Shown in pieces: positions 53,224 to 61,428 of a stretch of DNA of 64,000 nucleotides (the stretch's first letter is position 1; each line of letters begins with the position of its first letter). The notes beneath the pieces are model-generated. The model worked only from the letters and a program-made list of their open reading frames with translations, was not told the DNA's origin and made no database searches. Position numbers and translations under genes: made by a program. The DNA comes from Deinococcus sp. KSM4-11 (GTDB lineage Bacteria; Deinococcota; Deinococci; Deinococcales; Deinococcaceae). Where the stretch lies: assembly GCF_004801415.1 (NCBI RefSeq), contig NZ_SSNX01000009.1, positions 1 to 64,000 on the forward strand. The letters are read 5' to 3'.

Positions 53224-54429
53224 TTAGAAGTAGAACTTCAGGCCGGCCTTGACGGCCACGCCGAAGCCCTTGGCGCCCGTGTTGTTCACGGCACCGCTGC
53301 TGTCGTACGTACTGCCCAGGCCCGAGCCGAGGCCCTTGTTGCTCAGGTAGTAGCGTCCGTCGCCTTCCACGTACGCGGCGATGGAGGAGGTGATGTGGTA
53401 GTCCACGCCCACCAGCGCGCTGGCGTACAGGTCTGTGGCGTTGCCGGTGGCGGCGCGCGCAGTGCTGCTCGTCAGTCCCAGACCCACGCCCGCGTAGGGG
53501 CTCAAGGTGCCGCCCGCGTTCAGGTGGTACATGGCGTTCACGTCGGCGCTCACGGCGTTCCCGCCGGGCTGGTACTCGGCGGCCACGCGGGCACCGACCG
53601 GGCCGATCACGCTGGTGCTGCCGATCATGGCGCCGGCCGTCACACAGTAGCTGGCGAAGGTACCGCGCACCTGGCACTGATCCTGGCTGCCACGCGCGCC
53701 GACGCTCACGCCGGCGTACAGGCTACTGGTGTTCATGGCGGGTTCTGTCATGGTATCACCGATCACGACGGTGGTGCTGGGTGTCGTGGTGGTGTCGGGG
53801 GCGGGCGTGGTGACGGTCGCTGCGGTGCCGGCGGGGCCAGCGGGGCCTGCAGGGCCGGCCGGGCCCGCAGGACCGGTGGGGCCCGCAGGGCCAGCCGGGC
53901 CAGCGGGGATGTTCTTGATGGCCGCTTCCAGGGCGTCCACGCGGGCCTGCAGGGCCGTCACGTCGGCACCGGCCGTGTTGTCGCCCATCGCGTTGATCTT
54001 GTCTTCCAGGGCCGTGATCCGGGCCTGCTGGTCGGCGGTCAGCTTCTCGAGATCCGTCACGCGGTTGGCCACGGCGGCCAGCTCGGTGCTGACTTCCTGC
54101 ATGCCGTTGGTGATGGTGGTCATGTCGCTGGCGCTGAAGCCACAGTTGGCCAACTGGCCGGACTGGAGCAGGCGATAGAAAATCAGCGCCGCCTGGTACC
54201 GGGTCAGGTTGTCATTGCCACGGAAGGTGCCGTCCGGGAAACCCTGGATCAGCCCGCAGGAGACGATCTTGTCGACGGCGTCCTTGGCCCAGTGCCCGGC
54301 CGGAATATCGCTCAGGGTCACCGTGGTGGCGGGGGTGGCCGTGGTGGTGGCGGGGGTCGTGGTGTCCTGGGCGCTGGCGACGCCGAGGCTGAGGGCCAGG
54401 GTGGACATAAGGATCAGTGATTTGCGCAT
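53224..54429 (-). CDS. SLH-domain outer-envelope protein with collagen-like segment
   Basis: A 401-residue exported protein. In order: signal peptide (MRKSLILMSTLALSLGVASA), a Thr/Pro linker, one SLH domain (about 40-90), a coiled coil (about 115-172), nine Gly-x-y triplets (177-203), a Thr/Pro linker, and a C-terminal barrel of about 170 residues ending in Phe. This is a short relative of SlpA, probably tying the outer membrane to peptidoglycan. In D. radiodurans an SLH protein also lies beside recJ, which matches. AAGGAGA precedes the ATG. The collagen-like stretch is unusual. Confidence 0.88.
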   Translation of the reverse strand: MRKSLILMSTLALSLGVASAQDTTTPATTTATPATTVTLSDIPAGHWAKDAVDKIVSCGLIQGFPDGTFRGNDNLTRYQAALIFYRLLQSGQLANCGFSASDMTTITNGMQEVSTELAAVANRVTDLEKLTADQQARITALEDKINAMGDNTAGADVTALQARVDALEAAIKNIPAGPAGPAGPTGPAGPAGPAGPAGPAGTAATVTTPAPDTTTTPSTTVVIGDTMTEPAMNTSSLYAGVSVGARGSQDQCQVRGTFASYCVTAGAMIGSTSVIGPVGARVAAEYQPGGNAVSADVNAMYHLNAGGTLSPYAGVGLGLTSSTARAATGNATDLYASALVGVDYHITSSIAAYVEGDGRYYLSNKGLGSGLGSTYDSSGAVNNTGAKGFGVAVKAGLKFYF

Positions 54430-54822
54430 GGGATCTCCTTGGGGGCGGCTGACGACAGACCCTGGGGCGCTGCGTCGTCCTGCGCTCACCGTAGGCATGC
54501 GCAGTGAGCCCTGCGTGAACGCGGCTGGGCGGAACTTCACGTTCATTTAGAGCTGAACGTTTCAGAGGTCACAATGAGTGGATCGTGATGATCACGCCAT
54601 ATTCAATGAGTACACTTCGCTCCTACCACAGGGCGTTGCGGCGGAATTGATGAGAAAGCTGACGCAGGACACGGAACTCGTTCCTCATGAGAGACCGGCA
54701 CTGCGTCGGCCCACGGTGTTCCGCTGAGGGTCGCGCCACCCTGTCAGGGGGCCACGTACGGAACGGTCTGGTTGGGCCGAAGGGAGTCACGGCCCCTTGA
54801 CGTCCCTGCCTATACTCCCGGC
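54430..54822. other. 393-nt gap with palindromes
   Basis: No gene is supported. It contains an inverted repeat ACGTTCA-N8-TGAACGT (54539-54560), a palindrome CGTGAT-G-ATCACG (54584-54596), an AT-rich patch at 54541-54625 that could hold the promoter of the minus-strand SLH gene (TTGTGA, 18 bases, CTAAAT), and, before 54823, the nucleoside phosphorylase promoter. Confidence 0.5.
54811..54816 (+). promoter_or_regulatory. -10 element of the nucleoside phosphorylase gene (leaderless)
   Basis: TATACT ends six bases before the ATG at 54823. A TTGACG lies only eight bases upstream and cannot serve as -35. Confidence 0.6.
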
Positions 54823-55566
54823 ATGACCCAGATCCACGTGCAGGCCCAGCCGGGCGACGTCGCGCCGTACGTCCTGCTGCCCGGCGACCCCAACCGCGCC
54901 CAGCACATCGCGCAGACGTACCTCGACGGGGCGCGCGAGTACACCCGGCACCGACAGCTGTTGGGCTTCACGGGCACGTACCGGGGCGTGCCCGTATCCG
55001 TGCAGACGACCGGCATGGGCTGCCCCAGCGCCGCCATCGTGACCGAGGAACTCGCCCGCCTGGGCGCGACCACCCTGATCCGAGTGGGCACCCTGGGCGG
55101 CGCCACGCCCCGCGTCGCGCCCGCCGATCTGGTGATCGCCACCGCCGCCGTGCCCAACGACGGCACCACGAGACAGCTGCTCGGCGGCGCTCCCTATGCG
55201 CCCGCTGCCAGCTTCGAGGTCGTCCAGGCGGCCGTGAACGCGGCCCGGCGGCTGGAGGTGCCGCACCATGTGGGGCTGGTCATGACCGAGGATGCCTTCT
55301 ACGCCAGCACGCCGGAGCACGCGCGCCTGTGGGCGTCGCGCGGCGTGCTGGGCTTCGAGATGGAGGCCAGCGCGATCTTCCTGGTGGCGGCCCTGCACGG
55401 TCTCCGCGCCGCGTGCCTCACCGCGTGCAGCAACGACATCGGCGACCCGCAGCTTGTGCCCGCCGAGGTGCTGGCCGGTGGGGTCGACCGCATGGTGCGC
55501 GTCGCGCTGGAGGCCATTGTCGCGCTCCACGCCACGGACAGCGCCGCCGGGCGCGTGTCAGGATGA
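54823..55566 (+). CDS. Nucleoside phosphorylase (DeoD/Udp family)
   Basis: Cleaves nucleosides with phosphate to base and ribose 1-phosphate. The 247 residues show VLLPGDPNRAQHIA at 19-32, TGMGCPSAAIVTEEL, RVGTLGG and GFEMEASAIFLVAAL, the typical nucleoside-phosphorylase signature. Purine versus uridine specificity is not clear from motifs. The first gene of a probable operon with an enoyl-CoA hydratase (4-nt gap) and an HD-domain gene. Confidence 0.9.
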   Translation: MTQIHVQAQPGDVAPYVLLPGDPNRAQHIAQTYLDGAREYTRHRQLLGFTGTYRGVPVSVQTTGMGCPSAAIVTEELARLGATTLIRVGTLGGATPRVAPADLVIATAAVPNDGTTRQLLGGAPYAPAASFEVVQAAVNAARRLEVPHHVGLVMTEDAFYASTPEHARLWASRGVLGFEMEASAIFLVAALHGLRAACLTACSNDIGDPQLVPAEVLAGGVDRMVRVALEAIVALHATDSAAGRVSG

Positions 55567-55570
55567 AGCC

Positions 55571-56368
55571 ATGACGCACCTCGACGAGCTGGACTTCAAC
55601 ACAGTGCAGATCGACCAGCACGGCCCCATCGCCGTGCTGACCATCAGCCGCCCGCAGGCGCTGAATGCCCTGAACGCCGAGACGCTCGGCGAGATCGCGC
55701 AGGCCGTGGACCTGATCATCGAGGACGCCGAGGTGGGCGTGCTGATCATCACGGGCGCGGGCGACCGGGCCTTCGTGGCGGGCGCGGACATCAGCGAGTT
55801 CAAGCAGGTGCAGTCGGTGTACGACGGCCGCGAACTCGCTCTGTCCGGCCAGGACGTCATGTCCCGGATTGCCACGCTGCCCATTCCGGTGATCGCCGCT
55901 GTGAACGGCTACGCGCTGGGCGGTGGGCTGGAACTCGCGCTCGCGTGTGACCTCCGCGTGGCCGCGACCGGCGCGCGGCTGGGGCTGCCGGAAGTCACGC
56001 TGGGCCTGATTCCCGGCTTCGGCGGCACGCAGCGCCTGTCGCGCCTGATCGGGGCGGGCCGCGCCCTGGACTTGATGCTCACCGCGCGGCAGATCCAGGC
56101 CGACGAGGCGCTCGGCATGGGCCTCGTGAACTACGTCGCCGACGACGCCCTCCAGAAAGCCCGCGAGGTCGCCGAATTGATCCTGAAGAACGCCCCGATC
56201 GCGTTGTCGCTGGTCAAGGAAGCGGTGCGGCGCGGCCTGGACACCGGCCTCGACGCCAGCCTGGAGATCGAGGCGGACATGTTCGGCCTCGCCACCGCCA
56301 CCAAGGACTTCCAGGAGGGTGTGGACGCCTTCCTGACCAAGCGCCGCCCCGCGTTCCAGGGCGAGTAG
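55571..56368 (+). CDS. Enoyl-CoA hydratase/isomerase
   Basis: A 265-residue crotonase. RAFVAGADISEFK forms the oxyanion hole, GYALGGGLELALACDLRVA and GLPEVTLGLIPGFGGTQRLSRLIG hold the two catalytic Glu residues. It should hydrate enoyl-CoA in fatty-acid or amino-acid breakdown. The start is 4 nt after the phosphorylase stop with AGGATGA before it. Confidence 0.93.
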   Translation: MTHLDELDFNTVQIDQHGPIAVLTISRPQALNALNAETLGEIAQAVDLIIEDAEVGVLIITGAGDRAFVAGADISEFKQVQSVYDGRELALSGQDVMSRIATLPIPVIAAVNGYALGGGLELALACDLRVAATGARLGLPEVTLGLIPGFGGTQRLSRLIGAGRALDLMLTARQIQADEALGMGLVNYVADDALQKAREVAELILKNAPIALSLVKEAVRRGLDTGLDASLEIEADMFGLATATKDFQEGVDAFLTKRRPAFQGE

Positions 56369-56385
56369 CGCCAGAGGAACTGCCC

Positions 56386-57480
56386 ATGGACGACTCCACC
56401 CCACCCGCCGGCGAGATCCCGCAGCGCCGCGCCACGGATCAGAAATTCAAGTTGAGCGTGCAGGGCGGCACCGTGCAGGACGTCGAAGGCCGCCACTCCG
56501 ACGCGCCGGACGCGCCCAGCAACGGCCGCCGGGTGGTGGAATTCACCACGCCCCGCGCCAAGCTGATCGAGGAGGCGAACCTGGCCATCCGCGCGGACCT
56601 TGCCGCGTACCCCCGCGCCCTGGCCGCGTACGACGCGCTGCGCGGCGACCCGGAGGCCCTGGCCTGCTGGGACATGGCGAATTACGTGACCATGCGCAAG
56701 CTCGGGTACAACGACCACGGGCGCGTCCACGCCTTCATCACGGGGGCGGCCAGTATGGCCATCACGGAACTGCTGCTCGACGCCGGCGTGAGACCGGACC
56801 TGATGGACTCCGGCGTGGGCGACGCCGACGACGTGTACCTGACCGTGATCCTGGGCACCATGCTGCACGACATCGGCAACCAGATCCACCGCGTGGGGCA
56901 CGAGGCGCACGGCGTCATGCTGGCCCTCCCGATCCTCGACCGCATCATGGGGCCGCTGTACGAGGATCCGTTCAAGCGCACCAAGGTCCGGTCGTTCATC
57001 CTGGGAGCCATCAACTGCCACGACCTGAATCCGCCCCCCCTGACGCTGGAGGCCGGCATCACCGCCGTGGCGGACGGCACCGACATCACCAAGGGCCGCG
57101 GGCGCAAGGCCTTCTCGCTGGGCAGCGTGGACATCCATTCCATCAGCGCCCTGGCCGTCGATGAGGTCGTGATCGAGAAGGGCAGCCAGATGCCGGTGCT
57201 GATCAACGTTACCATGAACAACTCCGGCGGCATCTTCCAGGTCGAGGAGATCCTGGCCCCCAAGGTGATCCGCACGCCCATGCGCCGCTTCGTGGAACTG
57301 CGCGCCTCCACCCGGCCGCAGGGCGACGAGCAGATCCTGTCGCGCGTGCGCCTGGACGGCGACCACTTCGTGATGGATCTGGAGGGTGGCGGCCGGGTCG
57401 AGGTCGAGGTGAAGGACACGCAGAAGCGCGCCCAGGAGGCCATCGTGGCGCAACTGGGCGTGCCCTCCGACAGCCGCTGA
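56386..57480 (+). CDS. HD-domain phosphohydrolase-like protein
   Basis: A 364-residue protein. An HD domain is visible: H in DHGRVHAFITGAA, HD in MLHDIGNQIHRVGHEAHG and further His in INCHDLNPPPLTLEAG and D in DGTDITKGRG. It has no catalytic Asn-Arg pair of a known subclass. The N-terminal 50 residues are hydrophilic. Deinococcus has several HD-domain proteins of unknown target. AGAGGAACTGCCC precedes the ATG, 17 nt after the hydratase stop. Confidence 0.82.
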   Translation: MDDSTPPAGEIPQRRATDQKFKLSVQGGTVQDVEGRHSDAPDAPSNGRRVVEFTTPRAKLIEEANLAIRADLAAYPRALAAYDALRGDPEALACWDMANYVTMRKLGYNDHGRVHAFITGAASMAITELLLDAGVRPDLMDSGVGDADDVYLTVILGTMLHDIGNQIHRVGHEAHGVMLALPILDRIMGPLYEDPFKRTKVRSFILGAINCHDLNPPPLTLEAGITAVADGTDITKGRGRKAFSLGSVDIHSISALAVDEVVIEKGSQMPVLINVTMNNSGGIFQVEEILAPKVIRTPMRRFVELRASTRPQGDEQILSRVRLDGDHFVMDLEGGGRVEVEVKDTQKRAQEAIVAQLGVPSDSR

Positions 57481-57492
57481 GCGGCGACGGCC

Positions 57493-57813
57493 TTACTTCT
57501 TCGGCGTCGAGCCGGGCAGTGGCGTGGTGCGCGCCGGGCCGCCGTCTACGCCGCCTGCCCGCGTGACGCCCGCCCCACCGTGCGCCGAGCCGCCCAGGTC
57601 GCTGTCGCCGTCGTTGTTCGGTTCCCCCTGCCGGTCCTCGCCGTCGCTGCCGCCGAGCGTGCCATCACCGAAGCCCGGCTGGTCGTTGGGGTTGCGTTCG
57701 TCCACGTCGGCCGCGTCGCGCAGGATTCCCTCGGCCGTCATCTTGTCCTGCACCAGTTCCTGGGTCGTGCCCTCGTCCACCACTGCGCCGTCCCGTTCGT
57801 CAGCTCCTGTCAT
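57493..57813 (-). CDS. Hydrophilic, Asp/Gly-rich disordered protein, 106 residues
   Basis: A strongly hydrophilic protein (MTGADERDGAVVDEGTTQEL, then NDGDSDLGGSAHGGAG) with low sequence complexity and no Cys. It looks intrinsically disordered and, like the protein at 45620-46138, resembles desiccation-stress proteins in composition. A leaderless -10 (TACGCT, six bases before the ATG) supports the gene. It is convergent with the HD gene. Confidence 0.65.
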   Translation of the reverse strand: MTGADERDGAVVDEGTTQELVQDKMTAEGILRDAADVDERNPNDQPGFGDGTLGGSDGEDRQGEPNNDGDSDLGGSAHGGAGVTRAGGVDGGPARTTPLPGSTPKK

Positions 57814-57819
57814 GCGCGC

Positions 57820-57825
57820 AGCGTA
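57820..57825 (-). promoter_or_regulatory. -10 element of the 106-residue disordered gene (leaderless)
   Basis: On the minus strand TACGCT ends six bases before the ATG at 57813. Confidence 0.55.
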
Positions 57826-57927
57826 GGCGTCCGCTTCCGGCAGCGGCTTAGGCGGCCTTCACGAAACCTGATCCGGCGCCGCCTGCACCTCCCGGTTCTC
57901 ACGCCGCCAGCGTGCGGCTCCGTGGCC

Positions 57928-57933
57928 TATACT
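57928..57933 (+). promoter_or_regulatory. -10 element of greA
   Basis: TATACT ends nine bases before the ATG at 57943. No ribosome-binding site is present. The gap to the start is a little longer than at other leaderless genes. Confidence 0.5.
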
Positions 57934-57942
57934 TGACTGTCT

Positions 57943-58413
57943 ATGAGCAACAAGAGCATTCCCATGACCCAGCGCGGGTATGACAAACTGGCCGACACCC
58001 TGCACCACCTGAAGACCACCCGCCGCGAGCAGATCAGCGAGAACATGGGCCGGGCCATTGCCGACGGCGACCTGCGCGAGAGCGCCGCCTACGACGAGGC
58101 GCGCATGGAGCAGAGCGAGAACGAGGCGCGCATCTCCGAACTGGAGGAGCAGCTGCACCGTGCCGTGGTCGTGCCCGAGGACGCCAGCGGCGGGGCCGGA
58201 CTGGGCGCGAAGATCACCGTGAAAGACGAGAAGGGCCAGCAGCGCCAGTTCGAACTGGTCGGCACCTACGAGGTCGATGTCCTGAAGGGCAAGGTGAGCG
58301 ACGCCAGCCCCATCGGCAAGGCCCTGAGTGGCAAACGCGCCGGAGACACCGTGGAAGTGCCGCTGCCCAAGGGCACCGCGAAATTCGAGGTGCTGGCCGT
58401 CGAATACAGCTGA
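57943..58413 (+). CDS. greA: Transcription elongation factor GreA
   Basis: Rescues backtracked RNA polymerase by stimulating transcript cleavage. The 156 residues form an N-terminal coiled coil with the tip motif DGDLRESAAYDEAR (the Asp and Glu needed for cleavage), and a C-terminal globular domain with SPIGKALSGKRAGD and VEVPLPKGTAKFEVL. These tip acids are present, so it is GreA and not the inhibitor Gfh1, whose tip has extra Asp residues. Confidence 0.95.
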   Translation: MSNKSIPMTQRGYDKLADTLHHLKTTRREQISENMGRAIADGDLRESAAYDEARMEQSENEARISELEEQLHRAVVVPEDASGGAGLGAKITVKDEKGQQRQFELVGTYEVDVLKGKVSDASPIGKALSGKRAGDTVEVPLPKGTAKFEVLAVEYS

Positions 58414-58431
58414 GGCCCGGACGGGTGTGCT

Positions 58432-58464
58432 GGCGGTCACGCGGTGTGGCCGCCGGTTCTGTTT
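58432..58464 (+). terminator. Probable greA terminator
   Basis: Stem GGCGG / CCGCC with an inner CAC / GTG helix and an asymmetric internal loop, followed by GGTTCTGTTT. It lies 18 nt after greA. Confidence 0.45.
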
Positions 58465-58528
58465 CCTCCCGCCCCGATTCATCTGAACGTGAGCCCGCTG
58501 GACTCAAGTGAAGGCGGAGGTTCCACCC

Positions 58529-58849
58529 ATGCGCACCATCACCCTGATGGCCCTGACCACCCTGACCCTGCTCGGCGCCGCGTTCGCCGCGAGCGGCACC
58601 ACGACCCCCGCCACCCCGGCGTCCACGCCCGCCACAACGGTGGCTGGCCCCATGCTCACGGCCGGGCAGACCGTCAACGTGAACACCGCCCCCCTGGCCG
58701 ACCTGGAGAAGGTGCCGGGCCTGGGCGTGAAACTCGCCACCGCCATCCTGCAGGCTCGCCCCTACAAGAACCAGGCGGATCTGGTCAAGAAGGTCAAGGG
58801 CATCGGGAAGATGAACATCAAGAAATTCGGCCCCTTCCTCACGTACTGA
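58529..58849 (+). CDS. Exported helix-hairpin-helix protein (ComEA-like domain)
   Basis: A 106-residue protein with a signal peptide (MRTITLMALTTLTLLGAAFAA), a Thr/Pro linker and a helix-hairpin-helix pair (VNVNTAPLADLEKVPGLG then KVKGIGKMNIKKFGPF). The domain is the DNA-binding part of ComEA. ComEA usually has a membrane anchor; this one has a cleavable-type signal. It may bind DNA outside the cytosol, but no competence genes are adjacent. GGAGG precedes the ATG. Confidence 0.85.
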   Translation: MRTITLMALTTLTLLGAAFAASGTTTPATPASTPATTVAGPMLTAGQTVNVNTAPLADLEKVPGLGVKLATAILQARPYKNQADLVKKVKGIGKMNIKKFGPFLTY

Positions 58850-58893
58850 GCGGCAGCCTTATCTCCAGGTCGCCCTGATGGTGGCCTGGCTCT

Positions 58894-59574
58894 TCACTTC
58901 AGCACGAGGTCGAGGGTCGCCACGCGCAGCGACCCCTCGCCCGTGTGGTGGATGCCGCGTGGGCCAGGCACCAGATCGAGCGGGTGGGTGAAGTCCGGGC
59001 CGTCCACCAGAACCGTGTGGTACTCGCCGTTCTCCCCGCAGGCGTCCGCGCCGTGCGCCTCGATCTCGCCCACCAGCGCGGCGTCCAGCTCTCGCCCGAG
59101 GAACGCCGTGGGCAGCGCGTCCTCCCGCACCGCGACAATCCGCGCGCGGAAGCCCAGGCCGAGCAGCTCATCCACCAGCGTGCGGCGCGGCTCCAGCCAC
59201 AGGGGCAACGCTGCCGTGATGCCCGCCGCCGCGCAGACCTGTTCCTCCCAGTCGCGGTGCGCCTGCAGGTCGATGTCGCCGAACACCGCGCGGGTGGCGC
59301 CCGCTCCGGCCGCCCGCGCGAGCAGCGCCGTGAACTTCGGCTCGTACGCGGCCCAGCTGGCGTTCGCCGTCCACAGGGGTACGCCCAGCGCAGCCGCTTG
59401 GGCCTGCACGACCTCGGGCCGCAGGCCGTGCGAGCGGGTGCGCTCGCCCGTCTCGTCGAGCACGTTCAGGATCGCCGTGGGCCGCCCACCTGCGCGCCGG
59501 ATCCGGTGAAAGGCCAGGGCGCTGTCCTTCCCGCCACTCCACGACGTGATGAACGGCGTGTCCAGCCCGGTCAT
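58894..59574 (-). CDS. Diphthine-ammonia-ligase-like ATP pyrophosphatase
   Basis: A 226-residue ATP-PPi-alpha-hydrolase with the PP-loop SWSGGKDSALA at the N-terminus and GDIDLQAHRDWEEQV and ENGEYHTVLVDGPDF typical of Dph6-related proteins. Bacteria lack diphthamide, so its amide-forming substrate here is unknown. The start overlaps the Nudix stop (ATGA), so it is translationally coupled. Confidence 0.85.
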   Translation of the reverse strand: MTGLDTPFITSWSGGKDSALAFHRIRRAGGRPTAILNVLDETGERTRSHGLRPEVVQAQAAALGVPLWTANASWAAYEPKFTALLARAAGAGATRAVFGDIDLQAHRDWEEQVCAAAGITAALPLWLEPRRTLVDELLGLGFRARIVAVREDALPTAFLGRELDAALVGEIEAHGADACGENGEYHTVLVDGPDFTHPLDLVPGPRGIHHTGEGSLRVATLDLVLK

Positions 59575-60056
59575 TTCAGGCCCGGAATCCGCAGGCCGCC
59601 CCGCCCATCCCAGCCCTTGAAGGCGTAGAAGCGGCCCGGCTCGCCGGTGGTCAGGTAGTCGCTCAGCGGCTCGCGCATGGGCGGGGATTCCAGCTTCACG
59701 AGCGCTTCCTCGGGGGTGCAGAAGCGCGCCTCCACGATGAACCCGTCCGGATCCGCCGGGTTCAGCAGGCCGTCCCACGTCGCCTCGAAGGCCACCGCGA
59801 TCGCCCGCTCGCCCCGGCGCTCGTCCTCGATGTGCACCGTGTACGCCATGTGCTTGATCCCGGTCAGTTTCAGGCCGGTCTCCTCGAAGATCTCGCGGTA
59901 CAGCGCCTCGGGCAGCGTCTCGCCCGGCTCGACCACGCCGCCCGGCAGGGTGTGGCGTACCCGCCCGTGCCCCTGCCAGTCGTTCCCGACCAGCAGCACC
60001 CGCCCGAAGCGGTCGCGCAGGATCCCGGCCGCGACCAGCAGGTCACGCCGCGCCAT
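59571..60056 (-). CDS. Nudix hydrolase
   Basis: A 161-residue Nudix protein with the complete box: [23 protein letters not shown] (in pieces, GGVVEPGE ... REIFEETGL). It should hydrolyse a nucleoside diphosphate linked to another group. Deinococcus has an expanded Nudix set. The start overlaps the prfA stop by 14 nt and the stop overlaps the next start. Substrate unknown. Confidence 0.92.
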   Translation of the reverse strand: MARRDLLVAAGILRDRFGRVLLVGNDWQGHGRVRHTLPGGVVEPGETLPEALYREIFEETGLKLTGIKHMAYTVHIEDERRGERAIAVAFEATWDGLLNPADPDGFIVEARFCTPEEALVKLESPPMREPLSDYLTTGEPGRFYAFKGWDGRGGLRIPGLK

Positions 60057-61140
60057 GCTCGCCCTCCTGGTTCACGGCCAGCAGCTGCCGCTCGCGCTCC
60101 GCACGGCTCAGCGCCGCCACGATGGGGGAGAGGGCCCCGCCCATCACCACGTCCAGCGGGTGGTTCTTGTCGTCACCCTCCAGCCGGTGATCGGTCACGC
60201 GGTTCTGCGGATAGTTGTAGGTGCGGATCTTCTCGCTGCGGTCGCCGCTGCCCACCTGGGCCGCGCGCTCGTTCCGTTCCAGAGCGTCCCGCGCCGCCCG
60301 CTCCCGCTCTGCGAGCCGCGACGCCAGCACCTGCAGGGCCTTCTCACGGTTCTTGATCTGCGAGCGGCCGTCCTGGCAGATCACCACGATCTCGTCGGGC
60401 GTCCCGGCACGGTATACGGCGCGCACCGCGCTGTCCGTGGTGTTCACGCCCTGGCCGCCCGCTCCCTGCGAGCGGTACACGTCGATCCGCACCTCCGAGA
60501 GGTTCAGGTGAACCTCGTCCGGCTCGGCCTCGGGCAGCACCGCCACGGTCGCCGTGCTGGTGTGGATGCGGCCCTGGGATTCGGTGGCGGGAATGCGCTG
60601 CACGCGGTGGACGCCACGCTCCCACTTGAACGCCCGGAAGGCCCCGTCGCCCGCGACCTCGGCCACCACCTTGCTCGCGCCGCCCAGATCGGACTCGTTC
60701 GCGTCCAGCACACTCAGCTTCAGGCCCGTGCCCTCGGCGTAGCGGGTGTACAAACGCAGCAGATCCGTCACAAACAGCCCGGCCTCCGCGCCGCCCGCCC
60801 CGGCCCGCAACTCCAGCACCACGTCCTTCGCATCGTCCGGATCGGTCGGGAGCAGCAGCACCTCCAGCTCCGAGTCGATCTGCGCGAGCCGCGCCGTGAG
60901 ACCCGCCACCTCGCCTGCCGCCAGCTCCCGCATGTCCGGATCGGCCAGCAGCTCGCGCGCGCCCGCCAGATCCACGCGCAGAGCGCCTTGCTCACGCAGC
61001 AGCGTCGCCAGGGGCAGCAGCTCCCGGTGCCGGCGCGTCAGGCGCGCGTACTCCCGCCCATCGGCCAGCGCCGCCGGATCACCCAGCCGCCGCTCGACCA
61101 GCCCGAATTCGGCAGCGAGCTCGTCCAGGCGGGAGCTCAT
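60043..61140 (-). CDS. prfA: Peptide chain release factor 1
   Basis: Recognises UAA and UAG stops and triggers peptide release. The 365 residues carry the GGQ motif in [16 protein letters not shown] and, before it, [23 protein letters not shown], with PAT as the PxT anticodon-like motif that separates RF1 from RF2 (SPF). No programmed frameshift is seen, as expected for RF1. It starts the prfA/Nudix/pyrophosphatase run. No ribosome-binding site is seen before the ATG. Confidence 0.95.
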   Translation of the reverse strand: MSSRLDELAAEFGLVERRLGDPAALADGREYARLTRRHRELLPLATLLREQGALRVDLAGARELLADPDMRELAAGEVAGLTARLAQIDSELEVLLLPTDPDDAKDVVLELRAGAGGAEAGLFVTDLLRLYTRYAEGTGLKLSVLDANESDLGGASKVVAEVAGDGAFRAFKWERGVHRVQRIPATESQGRIHTSTATVAVLPEAEPDEVHLNLSEVRIDVYRSQGAGGQGVNTTDSAVRAVYRAGTPDEIVVICQDGRSQIKNREKALQVLASRLAERERAARDALERNERAAQVGSGDRSEKIRTYNYPQNRVTDHRLEGDDKNHPLDVVMGGALSPIVAALSRAERERQLLAVNQEGEHGAA

Positions 61141-61258
61141 ACACGCACCGGCCGGCCGGGGTGCTCAGCCGTCCACCCAGAACGGTGCCGCCCGCCGTGC
61201 AAGCACAGGTACAGGCACAGGACACCGGGATGGACTCCCGGAGTGGACGCGCGCGGCG

Positions 61259-61357
61259 TCACGTGACATACGCCGTCCGCCCGGGCCACCGCCGCGGCGA
61301 ACTCACAGCCGACCCCCACGCGCGGGCCAGCAGACAGACACTTGACACTGGAAACAT
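61259..61357 (-). CDS. Possible 32-codon leader ORF upstream of prfA
   Basis: An open frame MFPVSSVCLLARAWGSAVSS, then PRRWPGRTAYVT and TGA, starts six bases after the minus-strand -10 element TAGACT (61364-61369). This is the same leaderless layout as real genes here. It lies 118 nt upstream of prfA. It might be a leader peptide, or chance. No homology is known to me. Confidence 0.3.
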   Translation of the reverse strand: MFPVSSVCLLARAWGSAVSSPRRWPGRTAYVT

Positions 61358-61363
61358 GGAGGC

Positions 61364-61369
61364 AGTCTA
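61364..61369 (-). promoter_or_regulatory. Candidate -10 element upstream of prfA
   Basis: TAGACT on the minus strand, six bases before an ATG at 61357. It could serve the leader ORF and prfA, giving a leader of about 220 nt for prfA. Confidence 0.45.
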
Positions 61370-61415
61370 CCGCCCACACCTAACCCGCCCTACCGGCCGT
61401 TCCCTCACCTCGCGT

Positions 61416-61421
61416 TACAGT
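61416..61421 (+). promoter_or_regulatory. -10 element of hom (leaderless)
   Basis: TACAGT ends seven bases before the ATG at 61429. Confidence 0.55.
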
Positions 61422-61428
61422 CCACTGC

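Noticed and set aside
53825..53910. Tandem repeat that looks like a short-period satellite or CRISPR-like array
   Set aside because: It is coding: the 9-base period encodes the Gly-Pro-Ala triplets of the collagen-like SLH protein. There are no spacers.
54650..54727. A 25-codon plus-strand frame (MRKLTQDTELVPHERPALRR...) in the gap before the nucleoside phosphorylase gene
   Set aside because: No promoter, ribosome-binding site or leaderless signal precedes it, and no reason exists to prefer it over chance.
54797..54816. TTGACG and TATACT before the nucleoside phosphorylase gene as a complete promoter
   Set aside because: They are only eight bases apart, so the TTGACG cannot be the matching -35; only the -10 is kept.
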